Shown piece after piece: positions 16,589-27,647 of a stretch of DNA of 64,000 bases. The notes under the pieces are model-generated. The model was not told the origin of the DNA and did no database searches. It worked only from the letters and a program-made list of their open reading frames with translations. Origin of the DNA: Macromonas nakdongensis (GTDB lineage Bacteria; Pseudomonadota; Gammaproteobacteria; Burkholderiales; Burkholderiaceae_C); NCBI RefSeq assembly GCF_002837145.1, contig NZ_NWMV01000019.1:32571-96570 (forward strand), in the 5' to 3' direction. The translations under genes were made by a program, and so were the position numbers. Every line of letters starts with the position of its first letter. Within the stretch, counting starts at the first letter, position 1.

Positions 16589-18018
16589 TGCTGTACCTGT
16601 CCACCCGCGGGCACCCGGACCGCAAGCGTTTCTGTGAAATCCTGCTGGAGGGCCTGGCGCCCGACGGCGGCCTGTACCTGCCCGAGCGTTATCCGCAGGT
16701 GGACGACGCCACCCTGAGCCGTTGGCGCAAGGTGTACCACCAGCAAGGTTACGCCGAGCTGGCGTTCGAGATTTTGTCGCTCTACATCGACGACATCCCG
16801 GCCGCCGACCTGCGCGCCTTGTGCGCCAAGACCTACACCGCCGAGGTCTACGGCACCGGCGAAATCGTGCCGCTGCGCCACCTGGAAAACGCCATCTGGA
16901 TCGAGGCCCTGTCCAACGGCCCCACGCTGGCCTTCAAGGACATGGCCATGCAGTTGCTGGGCCACCTGTTTGAGTACGAACTGGGTCGCCGTGGCGAAGA
17001 ACTCAACATCCTGGGCGCCACCAGTGGCGACACCGGCAGCGCGGCCGAGTACGCCATGCGCGGCAAGCAGGGTGTGCGGGTGTTCATGACCAGCCCGCAC
17101 GGTCGCATGAGCCCCTTCCAGCAGGCGCAGATGTTCAGCCTGCTGGACGACAACATCCACAACATCGCCATCGAAGGCGTGTTCGACGACTGCCAGGACA
17201 TCGTCAAGGCGGTGTCCAACGACCTGGAATTCAAGCGCAAGTACAAGATCGGCACCGTCAACTCCATCAACTGGGCGCGCTTGCTGGCCCAGGTGGTGTA
17301 CTACTTTGCCGGCTACATCCAGGCCACGCAGTCGAACAGCCAGAGGGTCAGCTTCACGGTGCCGTCGGGCAACTTCGGCAATGTGTGCGCCGGCCACGTG
17401 GCGCGCATGATGGGGCTGCCCATCCACCAGCTGGTGGTGGCCACCAACGAGAACGACGTGCTCGACGAGTTCTTCCGCACCGGCGTGTACCGTGTGCGCG
17501 GCAGCGCCGACACCTTCGAGACCTCCAGCCCGTCGATGGACATCTCCAAGGCCAGCAACTTCGAGCGCTTCGTGTTCGACCTGCTGGGCCGCGACGCCGC
17601 CCAGACCCAGGCGCTGTTCGGTGAGGCTTTGAACCGCGAGGGCCGCTTCGACCTGAGCGCCAACCCGCACTTCGCCCAGGCCGCCAGCCGCTACGGCTTC
17701 GTCAGCGGCAAGAGCACCCACACCGACCGCCTCGCCACCATCCAGGACACCTGGCAACGCTTCGGCCAGATGATCGACACCCACACCGCCGACGGCGTGA
17801 AGGTGGCGCGCGAACACCTGACCCCGAACGTGCCCATGGTGGTGCTGGAAACCGCGCTGCCGATCAAGTTCGCTGCCACCATCGTGGAAGCCCTGGGGCG
17901 CGAGCCCGAGCGGCCGGCCAAGTTCGAAGGCATCGAAGCCCTGCCCAAGCGCGTGCAGGTGATGCCGGCCGACGCCGCGGTGGTGAAGGCCTACATCGCC
18001 CAGCACTGCCCAGCCTGA
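16588..18018 (+). CDS. thrC: Threonine synthase
   Basis: ThrC converts O-phosphohomoserine to threonine with PLP. The protein is 476 residues, the longer class found in proteobacteria and fungi. It has the N-terminal threonine synthase domain (STRGHPDRKRFCEILLEGLAPDGGLYLPE), the PLP Lys117 in PTLAFKDMAMQ, the phosphate-binding ATSGDTGSAAEYA loop and VPSGNFGNVCAG. The start overlaps the hom stop by one base. moeA begins 17 bases after its stop. Confidence 0.97.
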   Translation: MLYLSTRGHPDRKRFCEILLEGLAPDGGLYLPERYPQVDDATLSRWRKVYHQQGYAELAFEILSLYIDDIPAADLRALCAKTYTAEVYGTGEIVPLRHLENAIWIEALSNGPTLAFKDMAMQLLGHLFEYELGRRGEELNILGATSGDTGSAAEYAMRGKQGVRVFMTSPHGRMSPFQQAQMFSLLDDNIHNIAIEGVFDDCQDIVKAVSNDLEFKRKYKIGTVNSINWARLLAQVVYYFAGYIQATQSNSQRVSFTVPSGNFGNVCAGHVARMMGLPIHQLVVATNENDVLDEFFRTGVYRVRGSADTFETSSPSMDISKASNFERFVFDLLGRDAAQTQALFGEALNREGRFDLSANPHFAQAASRYGFVSGKSTHTDRLATIQDTWQRFGQMIDTHTADGVKVAREHLTPNVPMVVLETALPIKFAATIVEALGREPERPAKFEGIEALPKRVQVMPADAAVVKAYIAQHCPA

Positions 18019-18035
18019 GCCCGGGACGCCGCCGC

Positions 18036-19331
18036 ATGAGCACGCCATCCCCGATGCAGCCGCCCCAACGCCCCGGCCTGATGGTGCTGGAAGACGCCAT
18101 GGCCGCCTTGCTGGCCGCGGCGGGTCCGGTCGCAGGTGTCGAGTCGGTGCCCACCTTCGACGCCGATGGCCGTGTGCTGGCCGAGGACCTGGTGTCCGCG
18201 TTGGACGTGCCGGGGCACGACAACTCCTCCATGGACGGCTACGCCGTGCGCGTGGCCGACTTGCAGGCCGCTGCCGGCGGGGCCTTGCCCGTGTCGCAGC
18301 GCATTCCCGCCGGCCATTTCGGTGCGGCTTTGCAAGCGGGGACGGTGGCCCGCATCTTCACCGGCGCACCGCTGCCGGCCGGTGCCGACGCCGTGGTCAT
18401 GCAGGAAGAGGCCGAACCCGCGGGCGAGGCCGGTGGCCTGCCGCTGGTGCGTTTCCAGGTGCGGCCCGAGCCGGGCCAGTGGATACGCCGCCAGGGCGAA
18501 GACGTGCGCCGCGGCGCGGTGGTGCTGGCCCGTGGCACCCGCCTGGGCCCGGCCGAACTGGGGCTGGCCGCCAGCATGGGCTTTGCCCAGCTGCCGGTGG
18601 CGCCCCGTGTGCGCGTGGCGTTGTTGTCCACCGGCGACGAGCTGGTCATGCCCGGCGACGTGCCGCCGGCGCAAATGAAGCCCAGCGCCATTTACAACTC
18701 CAACCGCTTTTTCCTGCGCGCCCTGCTGCAGCGGCTGGGCTGCGAGGTGAGCGACCTGGGCATCGTGCCCGACCAGCGCGACGCCACCCTGGCCGCGCTG
18801 CGCTCGGCGGCTGAGGCGCACGACCTGATCCTGAGCAGCGGCGGTGTCTCGGTGGGCGAGGAAGACCACATCAAACCCGCCGTGCAGCAACTGGGCGGGC
18901 TGGACCTGTGGCAGATCGGCATGAAGCCGGGCAAGCCCTTTGCCCACGGCTGGGTGGGTCGCGCAGCCGCCGATGGCCGCTGCCATTTCATCGGCCTGCC
19001 GGGCAACCCGGTGTCCAGCTTTGTCACCTTTTTGCTGCTGGTGCGGCCCTTTTTGCTGCGCCTGCAGGGCGTGGTCGGTGCGGCGGCCCAGGGTTTGCCG
19101 CCTGCGCAGGCCCTGGTGGCGCATTTCGACCTGCCCAAAGGCGACAAGCGCCGAGAATTCTTGCGCGTGCGCCGCAACGCCGCCGGCGGGCTGGACCTGT
19201 TCCCGAACCAGAGCTCCGGGGTATTGACCTCGGTGGCGTGGGGGGATGGGCTGGTGGACAACCCGCCGGGCCGCGCCATCGCGCATGGTGACGTGGTCCA
19301 GTTCCTGCCTTTCGATGCGCTGCTGTCTTGA
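18036..19331 (+). CDS. moeA: Molybdopterin molybdotransferase MoeA
   Basis: MoeA inserts molybdate into adenylylated molybdopterin, the last common step of molybdenum cofactor synthesis. The 431 residues show the family landmarks HDNSSMDGYAVR, RIFTGAPLPAGADAVVMQEE, the domain-III strings LLSTGDELVMPG and SGGVSVGEEDHIK, and GLPGNPVSSFVTF. It follows thrC by 17 bases and is followed 7 bases later by moaD and then moaE, so one transcript probably carries thrC and the cofactor genes. Confidence 0.96.
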   Translation: MSTPSPMQPPQRPGLMVLEDAMAALLAAAGPVAGVESVPTFDADGRVLAEDLVSALDVPGHDNSSMDGYAVRVADLQAAAGGALPVSQRIPAGHFGAALQAGTVARIFTGAPLPAGADAVVMQEEAEPAGEAGGLPLVRFQVRPEPGQWIRRQGEDVRRGAVVLARGTRLGPAELGLAASMGFAQLPVAPRVRVALLSTGDELVMPGDVPPAQMKPSAIYNSNRFFLRALLQRLGCEVSDLGIVPDQRDATLAALRSAAEAHDLILSSGGVSVGEEDHIKPAVQQLGGLDLWQIGMKPGKPFAHGWVGRAAADGRCHFIGLPGNPVSSFVTFLLLVRPFLLRLQGVVGAAAQGLPPAQALVAHFDLPKGDKRREFLRVRRNAAGGLDLFPNQSSGVLTSVAWGDGLVDNPPGRAIAHGDVVQFLPFDALLS

Positions 19332-19338
19332 GCCGACC

Positions 19339-19590
19339 ATGACCATCCACGTCCGATTTTTCGCCGCCATCCGCGAAGCGGTGGGCACCCCGTCCCTGGC
19401 GCTGGACACCTCGGCCACGACCGTGGCCGCCTTGCGTGACGAGCTGATCGCCCGCGGCGGCCCCTGGGCCGACGCCCTGGCCCGGGGCAAGGCGGTGCGC
19501 GCCTCGGTGAACCAGGCCATGGTGGACGAAACGGCGCCGCTGCCGGCCGGCGCCGAAGTGGCGTTTTTTCCGCCCGTGACCGGTGGTTGA
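19339..19590 (+). CDS. moaD: Molybdopterin synthase small subunit MoaD
   Basis: This 83-residue ubiquitin-like sulfur carrier has the diagnostic C-terminal Gly-Gly (FFPPVTGG) that is thiocarboxylated to deliver sulfur to precursor Z. The start at 19339 (MTIHVRFFAAIREAVG) lies 7 bases after moeA. MoaE, its partner subunit, follows immediately, so the complex is encoded as a pair. Confidence 0.95.
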   Translation: MTIHVRFFAAIREAVGTPSLALDTSATTVAALRDELIARGGPWADALARGKAVRASVNQAMVDETAPLPAGAEVAFFPPVTGG

Positions 19591-19603
19591 GCCGGAGCGC
19601 CCC

Positions 19604-20080
19604 ATGAACACCCCCCGCGTCAGCATCCAGACCGGCGATTTCGACCTCGGTGCTGAGGTCGCCGCCCTGCGCCGCCAGGACGCGCGCGTGGGCGCCGTCT
19701 GCACTTTCGTCGGCACCGTGCGCGACAGGAACGACGGCCAAAGCGTCTCCACCATGGAACTGGAGCACTACCCGGGCATGACCGAAAAGGCCATCGAGGC
19801 CATGATCGACGAGGCGCAGCGCCGCTTCGACATCTTCGGCGCCCGCGTCGTCCACCGCGTCGGCCTGCTGCAACCGCTGGACCAGATCGTGCTGGTGGCC
19901 GTCACCTCGGCCCACCGCGGCGACAGCTTCCAGGCCTGCGAATTCCTGATGGACTACCTGAAAACCCAGGCCCCGTTCTGGAAGAAGGAGCAGACGCCCG
20001 AGGGCGCCCGCTGGGTGGACGCCCGCGTGAGCGACGACGCGGCGCTGGCCAAGTGGGGCATACAGGCCAGCAACGCCTGA
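19604..20080 (+). CDS. moaE: Molybdopterin synthase catalytic subunit MoaE
   Basis: MoaE is the large subunit that adds the dithiolene sulfurs to precursor Z using MoaD thiocarboxylate. The 158 residues include CTFVGTVRD, MELEHYPGMTEKAI, VHRVGLLQPLD, VAVTSAHRGDSFQACE and the active-site stretch LKTQAPFWKKEQ with its two essential Lys. The ATG at 19604 with a GGAG site is preferred over an in-frame GTG at 19583 that overlaps moaD; the latter is possible. It ends the amino-acid/cofactor run. Confidence 0.95.
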   Translation: MNTPRVSIQTGDFDLGAEVAALRRQDARVGAVCTFVGTVRDRNDGQSVSTMELEHYPGMTEKAIEAMIDEAQRRFDIFGARVVHRVGLLQPLDQIVLVAVTSAHRGDSFQACEFLMDYLKTQAPFWKKEQTPEGARWVDARVSDDAALAKWGIQASNA

Positions 20081-20206
20081 TCGCGGTGGAACGGTGCGCC
20101 GCTGAGCCCGCCCGTCCCTGTGCCCGCGGTGCCTGACCGCCGGTGCCGATTCTTTGCGCCAGATCAAAGCCAAAGGTCCCGGTCTGGGCCGACGATGCGT
20201 GGGGCC

Positions 20207-20234
20207 CTTGAAATGGCCAGGCGGGCCTTCATGT
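20207..20234 (+). promoter_or_regulatory. Candidate sigma-32 heat-shock promoter of clpB
   Basis: CTTGAAA at 20207-20213 is a perfect heat-shock -35. CTTCATGT at 20227-20234 matches the CCCCATnT -10 in the C...CATnT positions, and the 13-base spacing is within the normal 11-16. It lies 35 bases before the clpB start, and clpB belongs to the heat-shock regulon in other proteobacteria. Confidence 0.6.
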
Positions 20235-20268
20235 GTGCCCCAGTTGGAAAACACATTGGAGTGTCTGC

Positions 20269-22866
<2,598 letters not shown>

Positions 22867-22873
22867 GTGGGGC

Positions 22874-23647
22874 TTATTGCACCTTGGCCTTGGTGCGCAG
22901 GCCTTCCTGGAATTCCACCAGTTTTTGCTGCTGCAGCTGCTGCACGATCTGGGGCTTGAGTTCCTCCAGCGGGGGCAGGGCGGCCTGGCGCACGTCGTCC
23001 ACGCGGATGATGTGCCAGCCGAACTGGCTCTTGACCGGGGCTTCGGTCATCTGGCCTTTGCCCAGCTTGACCATGGCGCCCGAGAACTCGGGCACGAAGG
23101 TGCTGGCGGTGGCCCAGTCCAGGTCGCCGCCGTTGGCGCCGGATCCCGGGTCTTTGGACAGCTTCTTGGCCAGATCTTCGAACTTGCCGCCCTTCTTGAT
23201 GTTGGCGATGATGTCCTTGGCCTCGGCTTCGGTTTCCACCAGGATGTGGCGGGTGCGGAATTCCTGGCCGCCATTGGCCGCGGTGAACTTGTCGTATTCG
23301 GCCTTGATGTCGGCGTCGGACACCACGTTCTTGCGCTGGAAGTCGGCGAACAGTTCGCGGATCAGGATGGTCTGGGCGGCCAGCTCCAGCTGGGTGCGGT
23401 AGTCGGCCGAGGCCTTGAGGCCGCGGCGTTCGGCTTCCTGCACGAAGACTTCGCGGGCGATCACTTCTTCCTTCAACTGGGCCTTGACTTCGGCGTTGAC
23501 TGGGCGGCCGGCGCGTTCCAGTTGCTGGGCCAGTGCCTCGACCCGCGCCGACGGCACGGGCTTGCCGTTGACGATGGCCAGGTTCTGTGCCGACACGGGC
23601 AGGGCGAAGGTGGCGGCCAGGGCGACCGCGGTCAGGGCGTGTTTCAT
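22874..23647 (-). CDS. Periplasmic peptidyl-prolyl cis-trans isomerase, parvulin family
   Basis: The start at 23647 gives 257 residues with a clear signal peptide (MKHALTAVALAATFALPVSA, cut before QNLAIVNG). An N-terminal helical chaperone-like region (about 25-125) precedes one rotamase domain (about 130-225: RHILVETEAEAKDIIANI, GANGGDLDW, PVKSQFGWHIIRVDD). This is the PrsA/SurA-like layout with a single parvulin domain, so it probably helps fold exported proteins in the periplasm. It is the last gene of a minus-strand run with bolA, yciB and msrB, 25 bases after bolA. Confidence 0.92.
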   Translation of the reverse strand: MKHALTAVALAATFALPVSAQNLAIVNGKPVPSARVEALAQQLERAGRPVNAEVKAQLKEEVIAREVFVQEAERRGLKASADYRTQLELAAQTILIRELFADFQRKNVVSDADIKAEYDKFTAANGGQEFRTRHILVETEAEAKDIIANIKKGGKFEDLAKKLSKDPGSGANGGDLDWATASTFVPEFSGAMVKLGKGQMTEAPVKSQFGWHIIRVDDVRQAALPPLEELKPQIVQQLQQQKLVEFQEGLRTKAKVQ

Positions 23648-23672
23648 GGGGAAGGCAGGGGGTGGGGAGAAG

Positions 23673-23951
23673 TCAGCGTTGGAGGTCGATGGCCAGGGCG
23701 TGTAGCCCGGCCTCGAAATAGGGTTGCAGCGCATCATACACAAGGCGGTGGGCGGCCACCCGGCTCAGGCCCTGCAGCCGCGGCCCGCCGATGCGTACGC
23801 GAAAGTGGGTGCCCCGGCCCAGGCCGTTGGCCCCGGCGTGGCCGGCGTGGGCGGCGCTTTCGTCCAGCACTTCCAGGGTGGTGGGGGCCAGGGTCGCACG
23901 CAGGGTGTCGGCCAGGGCTTGGGCGGTGGGCAGGGCGGCGGCGGGGTTCAT
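23673..23951 (-). CDS. BolA family protein
   Basis: The start at 23951 ([18 protein letters not shown]) gives 92 residues. The BolA fold is shown by [13 protein letters not shown], the [26 protein letters not shown] block and LHALAIDLQ at the end. BolA proteins bind [2Fe-2S] clusters with monothiol glutaredoxins and influence cell shape and iron metabolism. The start overlaps the yciB stop by 4 bases, so translation is coupled. Confidence 0.93.
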   Translation of the reverse strand: MNPAAALPTAQALADTLRATLAPTTLEVLDESAAHAGHAGANGLGRGTHFRVRIGGPRLQGLSRVAAHRLVYDALQPYFEAGLHALAIDLQR

Positions 23952-24493
23952 GGTTGCTGGTGCGGGGCGTCGTCTTTCAGGTGGCGGGCCACGTACAGGC
24001 CCTGCCCGACGATGAACACCACCGGGAACACGTAACCCCAGAGCTTGAAGTTGACCCAGTCCTCGGTGGAGTAGAGGGCCGCCACATAGGCGTTGAGCCC
24101 GGCCATGAACAGGAAATAGGCCACCCAGACCACCGTGAGCCGGGCCCAGACGCCGTCGGGCAGTTTGAGCTGGCTGCCCAGCAGCATTTGCAGGAAGTTC
24201 TTTTTCCAGATCCAGAGGGCAGCAGCCAGCACCACGGCCATGCTGGCGTAGAGCACGGTGGGCTTCCATTTGATGAAGCGGTCGTCCTGCAGCACCAGGG
24301 TCAGGGCGCCGAACACCAGCACCAGCGCGAGGGTGACTTTCTGCAGGGTCTGCAGGCGGCGGTCGATGCCGTAGATCAGGGCGGTCTGGAGCACGGTGGC
24401 GGCCATCAGCACGCCGGTGGCGGTGTAAATGCCTTGCAGCTTGTAGGCCACCACGAACAGCGCGATGGGGAAAAAGTCGATCAGGAAGCGCAT
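23948..24493 (-). CDS. yciB: Inner-membrane septation protein A, YciB/IspZ family
   Basis: The 181-residue protein is mostly hydrophobic, with about five membrane helices, and has the family's N-terminus [18 protein letters not shown], the [13 protein letters not shown] block and [17 protein letters not shown] near the end. YciB interacts with cell-elongation and division proteins in E. coli and affects the envelope. It sits between msrB and bolA on one transcript, an arrangement frequent in Burkholderiales. Confidence 0.94.
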   Translation of the reverse strand: MRFLIDFFPIALFVVAYKLQGIYTATGVLMAATVLQTALIYGIDRRLQTLQKVTLALVLVFGALTLVLQDDRFIKWKPTVLYASMAVVLAAALWIWKKNFLQMLLGSQLKLPDGVWARLTVVWVAYFLFMAGLNAYVAALYSTEDWVNFKLWGYVFPVVFIVGQGLYVARHLKDDAPHQQP

Positions 24494-24500
24494 GCCCGGA

Positions 24501-24908
24501 TTATCGCTTTTGCAGCTCCAGCGCCGCCGAGTTCATGCAGTAACGCAGGCCGGTGGGGGCAGGGCCGTCTTCGAACACGTGGCCCAGGTGGGCGCCACAC
24601 TGGCTGCACACGGTTTCCACCCGCACCATGCCGTGGGAGCGGTCCACGTGTTCGGTGATGGCGCCGGGCAGCGCTTGCGCAAAGCTGGGCCAGCCGCAGC
24701 CGGCATCGAATTTGGTGTGGCTGTCGAACAGGGTGTTGCCGCAGCAGATGCAGTGGTAGGTGCCGTCGGCCCAGACCTGTTCGTACTTGCCGGTGTAAGG
24801 CCGTTCGGTGTGGGCGCGGCGGGTGACGTGGAAGGCCAGGGGCTCGGCGCCTTTGGCGGCCAGTTCCGCTTGCCACTCGGCGTCGGTTTTTTGCAGGGGA
24901 AAGCTCAT
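24501..24908 (-). CDS. msrB: Peptide-methionine (R)-S-oxide reductase MsrB
   Basis: MsrB repairs R-methionine sulfoxide in proteins. The 135 residues have two zinc-binding Cys pairs (CICCGN and CSQCGA), the DAGCGWPSF block, the [10 protein letters not shown] string and the catalytic Cys in [12 protein letters not shown] near the C-terminus. It has no signal peptide, so it is cytosolic. It heads the minus-strand run msrB-yciB-bolA-parvulin, 8 bases before yciB. Confidence 0.96.
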   Translation of the reverse strand: MSFPLQKTDAEWQAELAAKGAEPLAFHVTRRAHTERPYTGKYEQVWADGTYHCICCGNTLFDSHTKFDAGCGWPSFAQALPGAITEHVDRSHGMVRVETVCSQCGAHLGHVFEDGPAPTGLRYCMNSAALELQKR

Positions 24909-24998
24909 GGGCGGACTCCAGGGGGTGCGGCGCTGCCGACATTGTGGCCGCTTCGGATGACCAGGGTGGCACCAGGGTGTTGTGCCTGTGCCCGGCCT

Positions 24999-25706
24999 TC
25001 AGTTCGGTTCGGCGCTCGCTTCGGTGGGGATGGCCCGCAACAGGCCTTCCAGCGCGTCCTGGTCGAGGATGTCAACCCGGCCAAACTCCAGCGATACCCA
25101 GCCCTGTGCCTCGAACTGCTTGAGCACCCGGTTGATGGTCTGGCGCGACAGGCCGGCGAGGTGGCCCAGGTCTTCCTGTGACAGGTTGATCTTGCGCATG
25201 CCCTGCCAGAACAAGTGGCTCAGGTACTGGGCTACGCGTTCTTCGGGCGAGCGCAGCCGCCCCGATTCGATGATGGCCATGGCCTGGCCCAGGCGCAGGT
25301 TGAGGCGTTCGATCAGGTAGTGGTTGAACGACAGGTCTTGGCGGTACAGGGCCTGGAACTGGGCCAGGGGCATGCCGATGAGCGTGGTGTCGCGCATCGC
25401 CACCACATCGTATTGCCAGGCACCGCCCCGCAGCACCGAGCCTTCGCCGAACCATTCGCCGGCGGGCACTCCCAAGAAGGCCGAGACCTTGCCGTCGGGG
25501 CCGCTGGTTTGCAGCTTGGCCATGCCCGAGAGGACGCCGTACCAGCCATCGATGGCCTGGCCTTTGTGCAGCAGGACCTCGCCCTTGGCGGCTTTGCGCA
25601 GCACCAACAGATCCAGCAGGGCGCAGCGCTCGGGTGTGGCCAGACGGTCGAACCAGGGCTGGCCGTACAGGAAGATGCTTGCGGGGGAACGCTTGTCCAG
25701 CAGCAT
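24999..25706 (-). CDS. Crp/Fnr family transcriptional regulator
   Basis: The start at 25706 is preferred because GGAGA lies 8 bases upstream on the minus strand; it gives 235 residues. A cyclic-nucleotide-binding fold (about 15-135: LHKGQAIDGWYGVLSGMAKL, PAGEWFGEGSVLRGG) is followed by a dimer helix and a Crp-type winged helix (NLSQEDLGHLAGLSRQTINRVLKQFEAQG). The cluster-binding Cys of Fnr are absent and the cAMP-contact motif is not well kept, so the ligand is unknown. It is divergent from the acyl-CoA ligase and transporter genes, which makes it a candidate regulator of them. Confidence 0.93.
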   Translation of the reverse strand: MLLDKRSPASIFLYGQPWFDRLATPERCALLDLLVLRKAAKGEVLLHKGQAIDGWYGVLSGMAKLQTSGPDGKVSAFLGVPAGEWFGEGSVLRGGAWQYDVVAMRDTTLIGMPLAQFQALYRQDLSFNHYLIERLNLRLGQAMAIIESGRLRSPEERVAQYLSHLFWQGMRKINLSQEDLGHLAGLSRQTINRVLKQFEAQGWVSLEFGRVDILDQDALEGLLRAIPTEASAEPN

Positions 25707-25749
25707 GGATGGGGAGTCTCCGGTGAGCCGAACGAAAGATGTCGGCTTC

Positions 25750-25763
25750 GCGACAATTATCGC
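25750..25763 (-). promoter_or_regulatory. Near-palindromic operator over a candidate promoter of the Crp/Fnr gene
   Basis: GCGACAATTATCGC is palindromic at 12 of 14 bases. On the minus strand it contains GATAAT, a good -10, with GTGGCA 17 bases upstream as a fair -35. The box lies 44 bases before the regulator's start, where autoregulation would be expected. The same spacer also serves the divergent acyl-CoA ligase. Confidence 0.4.
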
Positions 25764-25890
25764 TGCCCTCTCGGGGTTTGCCACGATGACGGGCGCACCC
25801 CCCGGCTAGGATAGTTGCGGACTGACCGGCCCCCCTCTTTGCGTGGGGGCCGCAGCGACACCGATTCCCATACGCATTGCAGGAGATCCC

Positions 25891-27528
25891 ATGCTTGGTT
25901 TGATGCAAGACCGCCCGTTGCTCATTTCCGACCTCATCGAACACGCCCAGCGCCACCACGGCGACGTGGAGATCGTGTCGCGCCGGGTCGAGGGCGACAT
26001 CCACCGCACCACCTACCGCGAAGCCGCCGGCCGCGCCCGCCAGTTGGCCAATGCCCTGGACGCGCTCGGCGTCGGGCAGGGCGAACGCGTGGCCTCGTTG
26101 GCCTGGAACGGCTACCGCCATTTCGAGATGTACTTCGGCGTCAGCGGCTCCGGCCGCGTGCTGCACACCGTGAACCCGCGCCTGATCCCGGAGCAGGTGG
26201 TCTGGATCGTCAACCACGCCGAAGACCGGGTGCTGTGCTTCGACATGACCTTCTGGCCCATCGTCAAGGCCATCCACGACAAGTGCCCCACGGTCCAGCG
26301 CTGGGTCGCCCTGTGCGACGACGCCCACCTGGCCAAGCTGACCGAGGGTGGTGGCATTCCCAACCTGGTGAGTTACGAAACCCTGATCGGCGACCAGCCC
26401 AGCACCTACGCCTGGCCCGCGCTGGACGACGGCACCGCCTCCAGCATGTGCTACACCAGCGGCACCACCGGCCACCCCAAGGCGGCGCTGTACAGCCACA
26501 AGTCCACCATCCTGCACGCCTACGCCGCCGCCCTGCCCGACGTGATGTGCCTGAGCGCCCGCGACAGCGTGCTGCCGGTGGTGCCGATGTTCCACGTCAA
26601 CGCCTGGGGCATCCCGTATTCGGCCTGCGCGGTGGGTTGCAAGCTGGTGTTCCCCGGCGCGGCGCTGGACGGCAAGTCGGTGTACGAGCTGATGGACGGC
26701 GAAGGCGTGACCTTTGCCGCTGGCGTGCCCACCGTGTGGCAGATGCTGCTGACCCACATGGGCCAGAACGGCCTGAAGCTGCCCAAGCTGGGCCGCACCG
26801 TGATCGGCGGCTCGGCCTGCCCGCCGGCCATGATCGACGCCTTCCGCCAGCAGTACGGCGTGGAGGTGCTGCACGCCTGGGGCATGACCGAGATGAGCCC
26901 GCTGGGCACCCTGTGCACCTTGAAGAACAAGCACCTGAGCCTGCCCGAAGCCGAACAGATGAAGATCCGCCTGAAGCAGGGCCGCGCGATTTTCGGGGTG
27001 GACATGAAGGTGGTCGACGCCGAAGGCGCCGAGCTGCCCTGGGACGGCAAGAGCGCCGGCGACCTGCTGGTGCGCGGTCCCTGGATCCTGCGCGAGTACT
27101 ACCGGGGCGAAGGCCGTTCGCCGCTGGTTGACGGCTGGTTCCCCACCGGCGACGTGGCCACCATCGACGCCGACGGCTTCATGCAGATCACCGACCGCAG
27201 CAAGGACGTGATCAAGTCCGGTGGCGAGTGGATCAGCTCCATCGACGTGGAAAACATCGCCATGGCGCACCCGGCGGTGCTGATGGCCGCGTGCATCGGC
27301 ATGCGCCATCCCAAGTGGGACGAGCGCCCCATCGTGGTGGTGGTCAAGAAGCCCGGGGCCGAGGTGACGCGCGAGGCGCTGCTGGCCTTCTACGAGGGCA
27401 AGATCGCCAAGTGGCAGGTGCCTGACGACGTGGTGTTTGTGGACGCGATCCCCCTGGGTGCCACCGGCAAGATGCAAAAAGTGAAGCTGCGCGAACAGCT
27501 GGCCGACTACCGCCTGCCCGGCCTGTGA
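25891..27528 (+). CDS. Acyl-CoA ligase, close to 3-(methylthio)propionyl-CoA ligase (DmdB) and medium-chain ligases
   Basis: This ANL-superfamily enzyme of 545 residues activates a carboxylic acid to its CoA thioester through an acyl-AMP. The phosphate loop is [16 protein letters not shown], followed by [28 protein letters not shown], the hinge [15 protein letters not shown] and the C-terminal catalytic Lys in [13 protein letters not shown]. The N-terminus ([19 protein letters not shown], then [16 protein letters not shown]) resembles DmdB-type ligases. An AGGAG site precedes ATG 25891. It leads into a transporter and beta-oxidation set that also holds a DmdC-like dehydrogenase, so the substrate is likely a short or medium carboxylic acid taken up by that transporter. 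Confidence 0.9.
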   Translation: MLGLMQDRPLLISDLIEHAQRHHGDVEIVSRRVEGDIHRTTYREAAGRARQLANALDALGVGQGERVASLAWNGYRHFEMYFGVSGSGRVLHTVNPRLIPEQVVWIVNHAEDRVLCFDMTFWPIVKAIHDKCPTVQRWVALCDDAHLAKLTEGGGIPNLVSYETLIGDQPSTYAWPALDDGTASSMCYTSGTTGHPKAALYSHKSTILHAYAAALPDVMCLSARDSVLPVVPMFHVNAWGIPYSACAVGCKLVFPGAALDGKSVYELMDGEGVTFAAGVPTVWQMLLTHMGQNGLKLPKLGRTVIGGSACPPAMIDAFRQQYGVEVLHAWGMTEMSPLGTLCTLKNKHLSLPEAEQMKIRLKQGRAIFGVDMKVVDAEGAELPWDGKSAGDLLVRGPWILREYYRGEGRSPLVDGWFPTGDVATIDADGFMQITDRSKDVIKSGGEWISSIDVENIAMAHPAVLMAACIGMRHPKWDERPIVVVVKKPGAEVTREALLAFYEGKIAKWQVPDDVVFVDAIPLGATGKMQKVKLREQLADYRLPGL

Positions 27529-27647
27529 TTTTCCCGACGCACGGGTCAGTCGCGCAGGCGATAGGGGCTAGGGGCAATCCCTGAGAGCCGGCCCGTGCAT
27601 GCCTTGTAAGCTTGATGTCATTCAACCACCCATAAGGAGACAAAACC

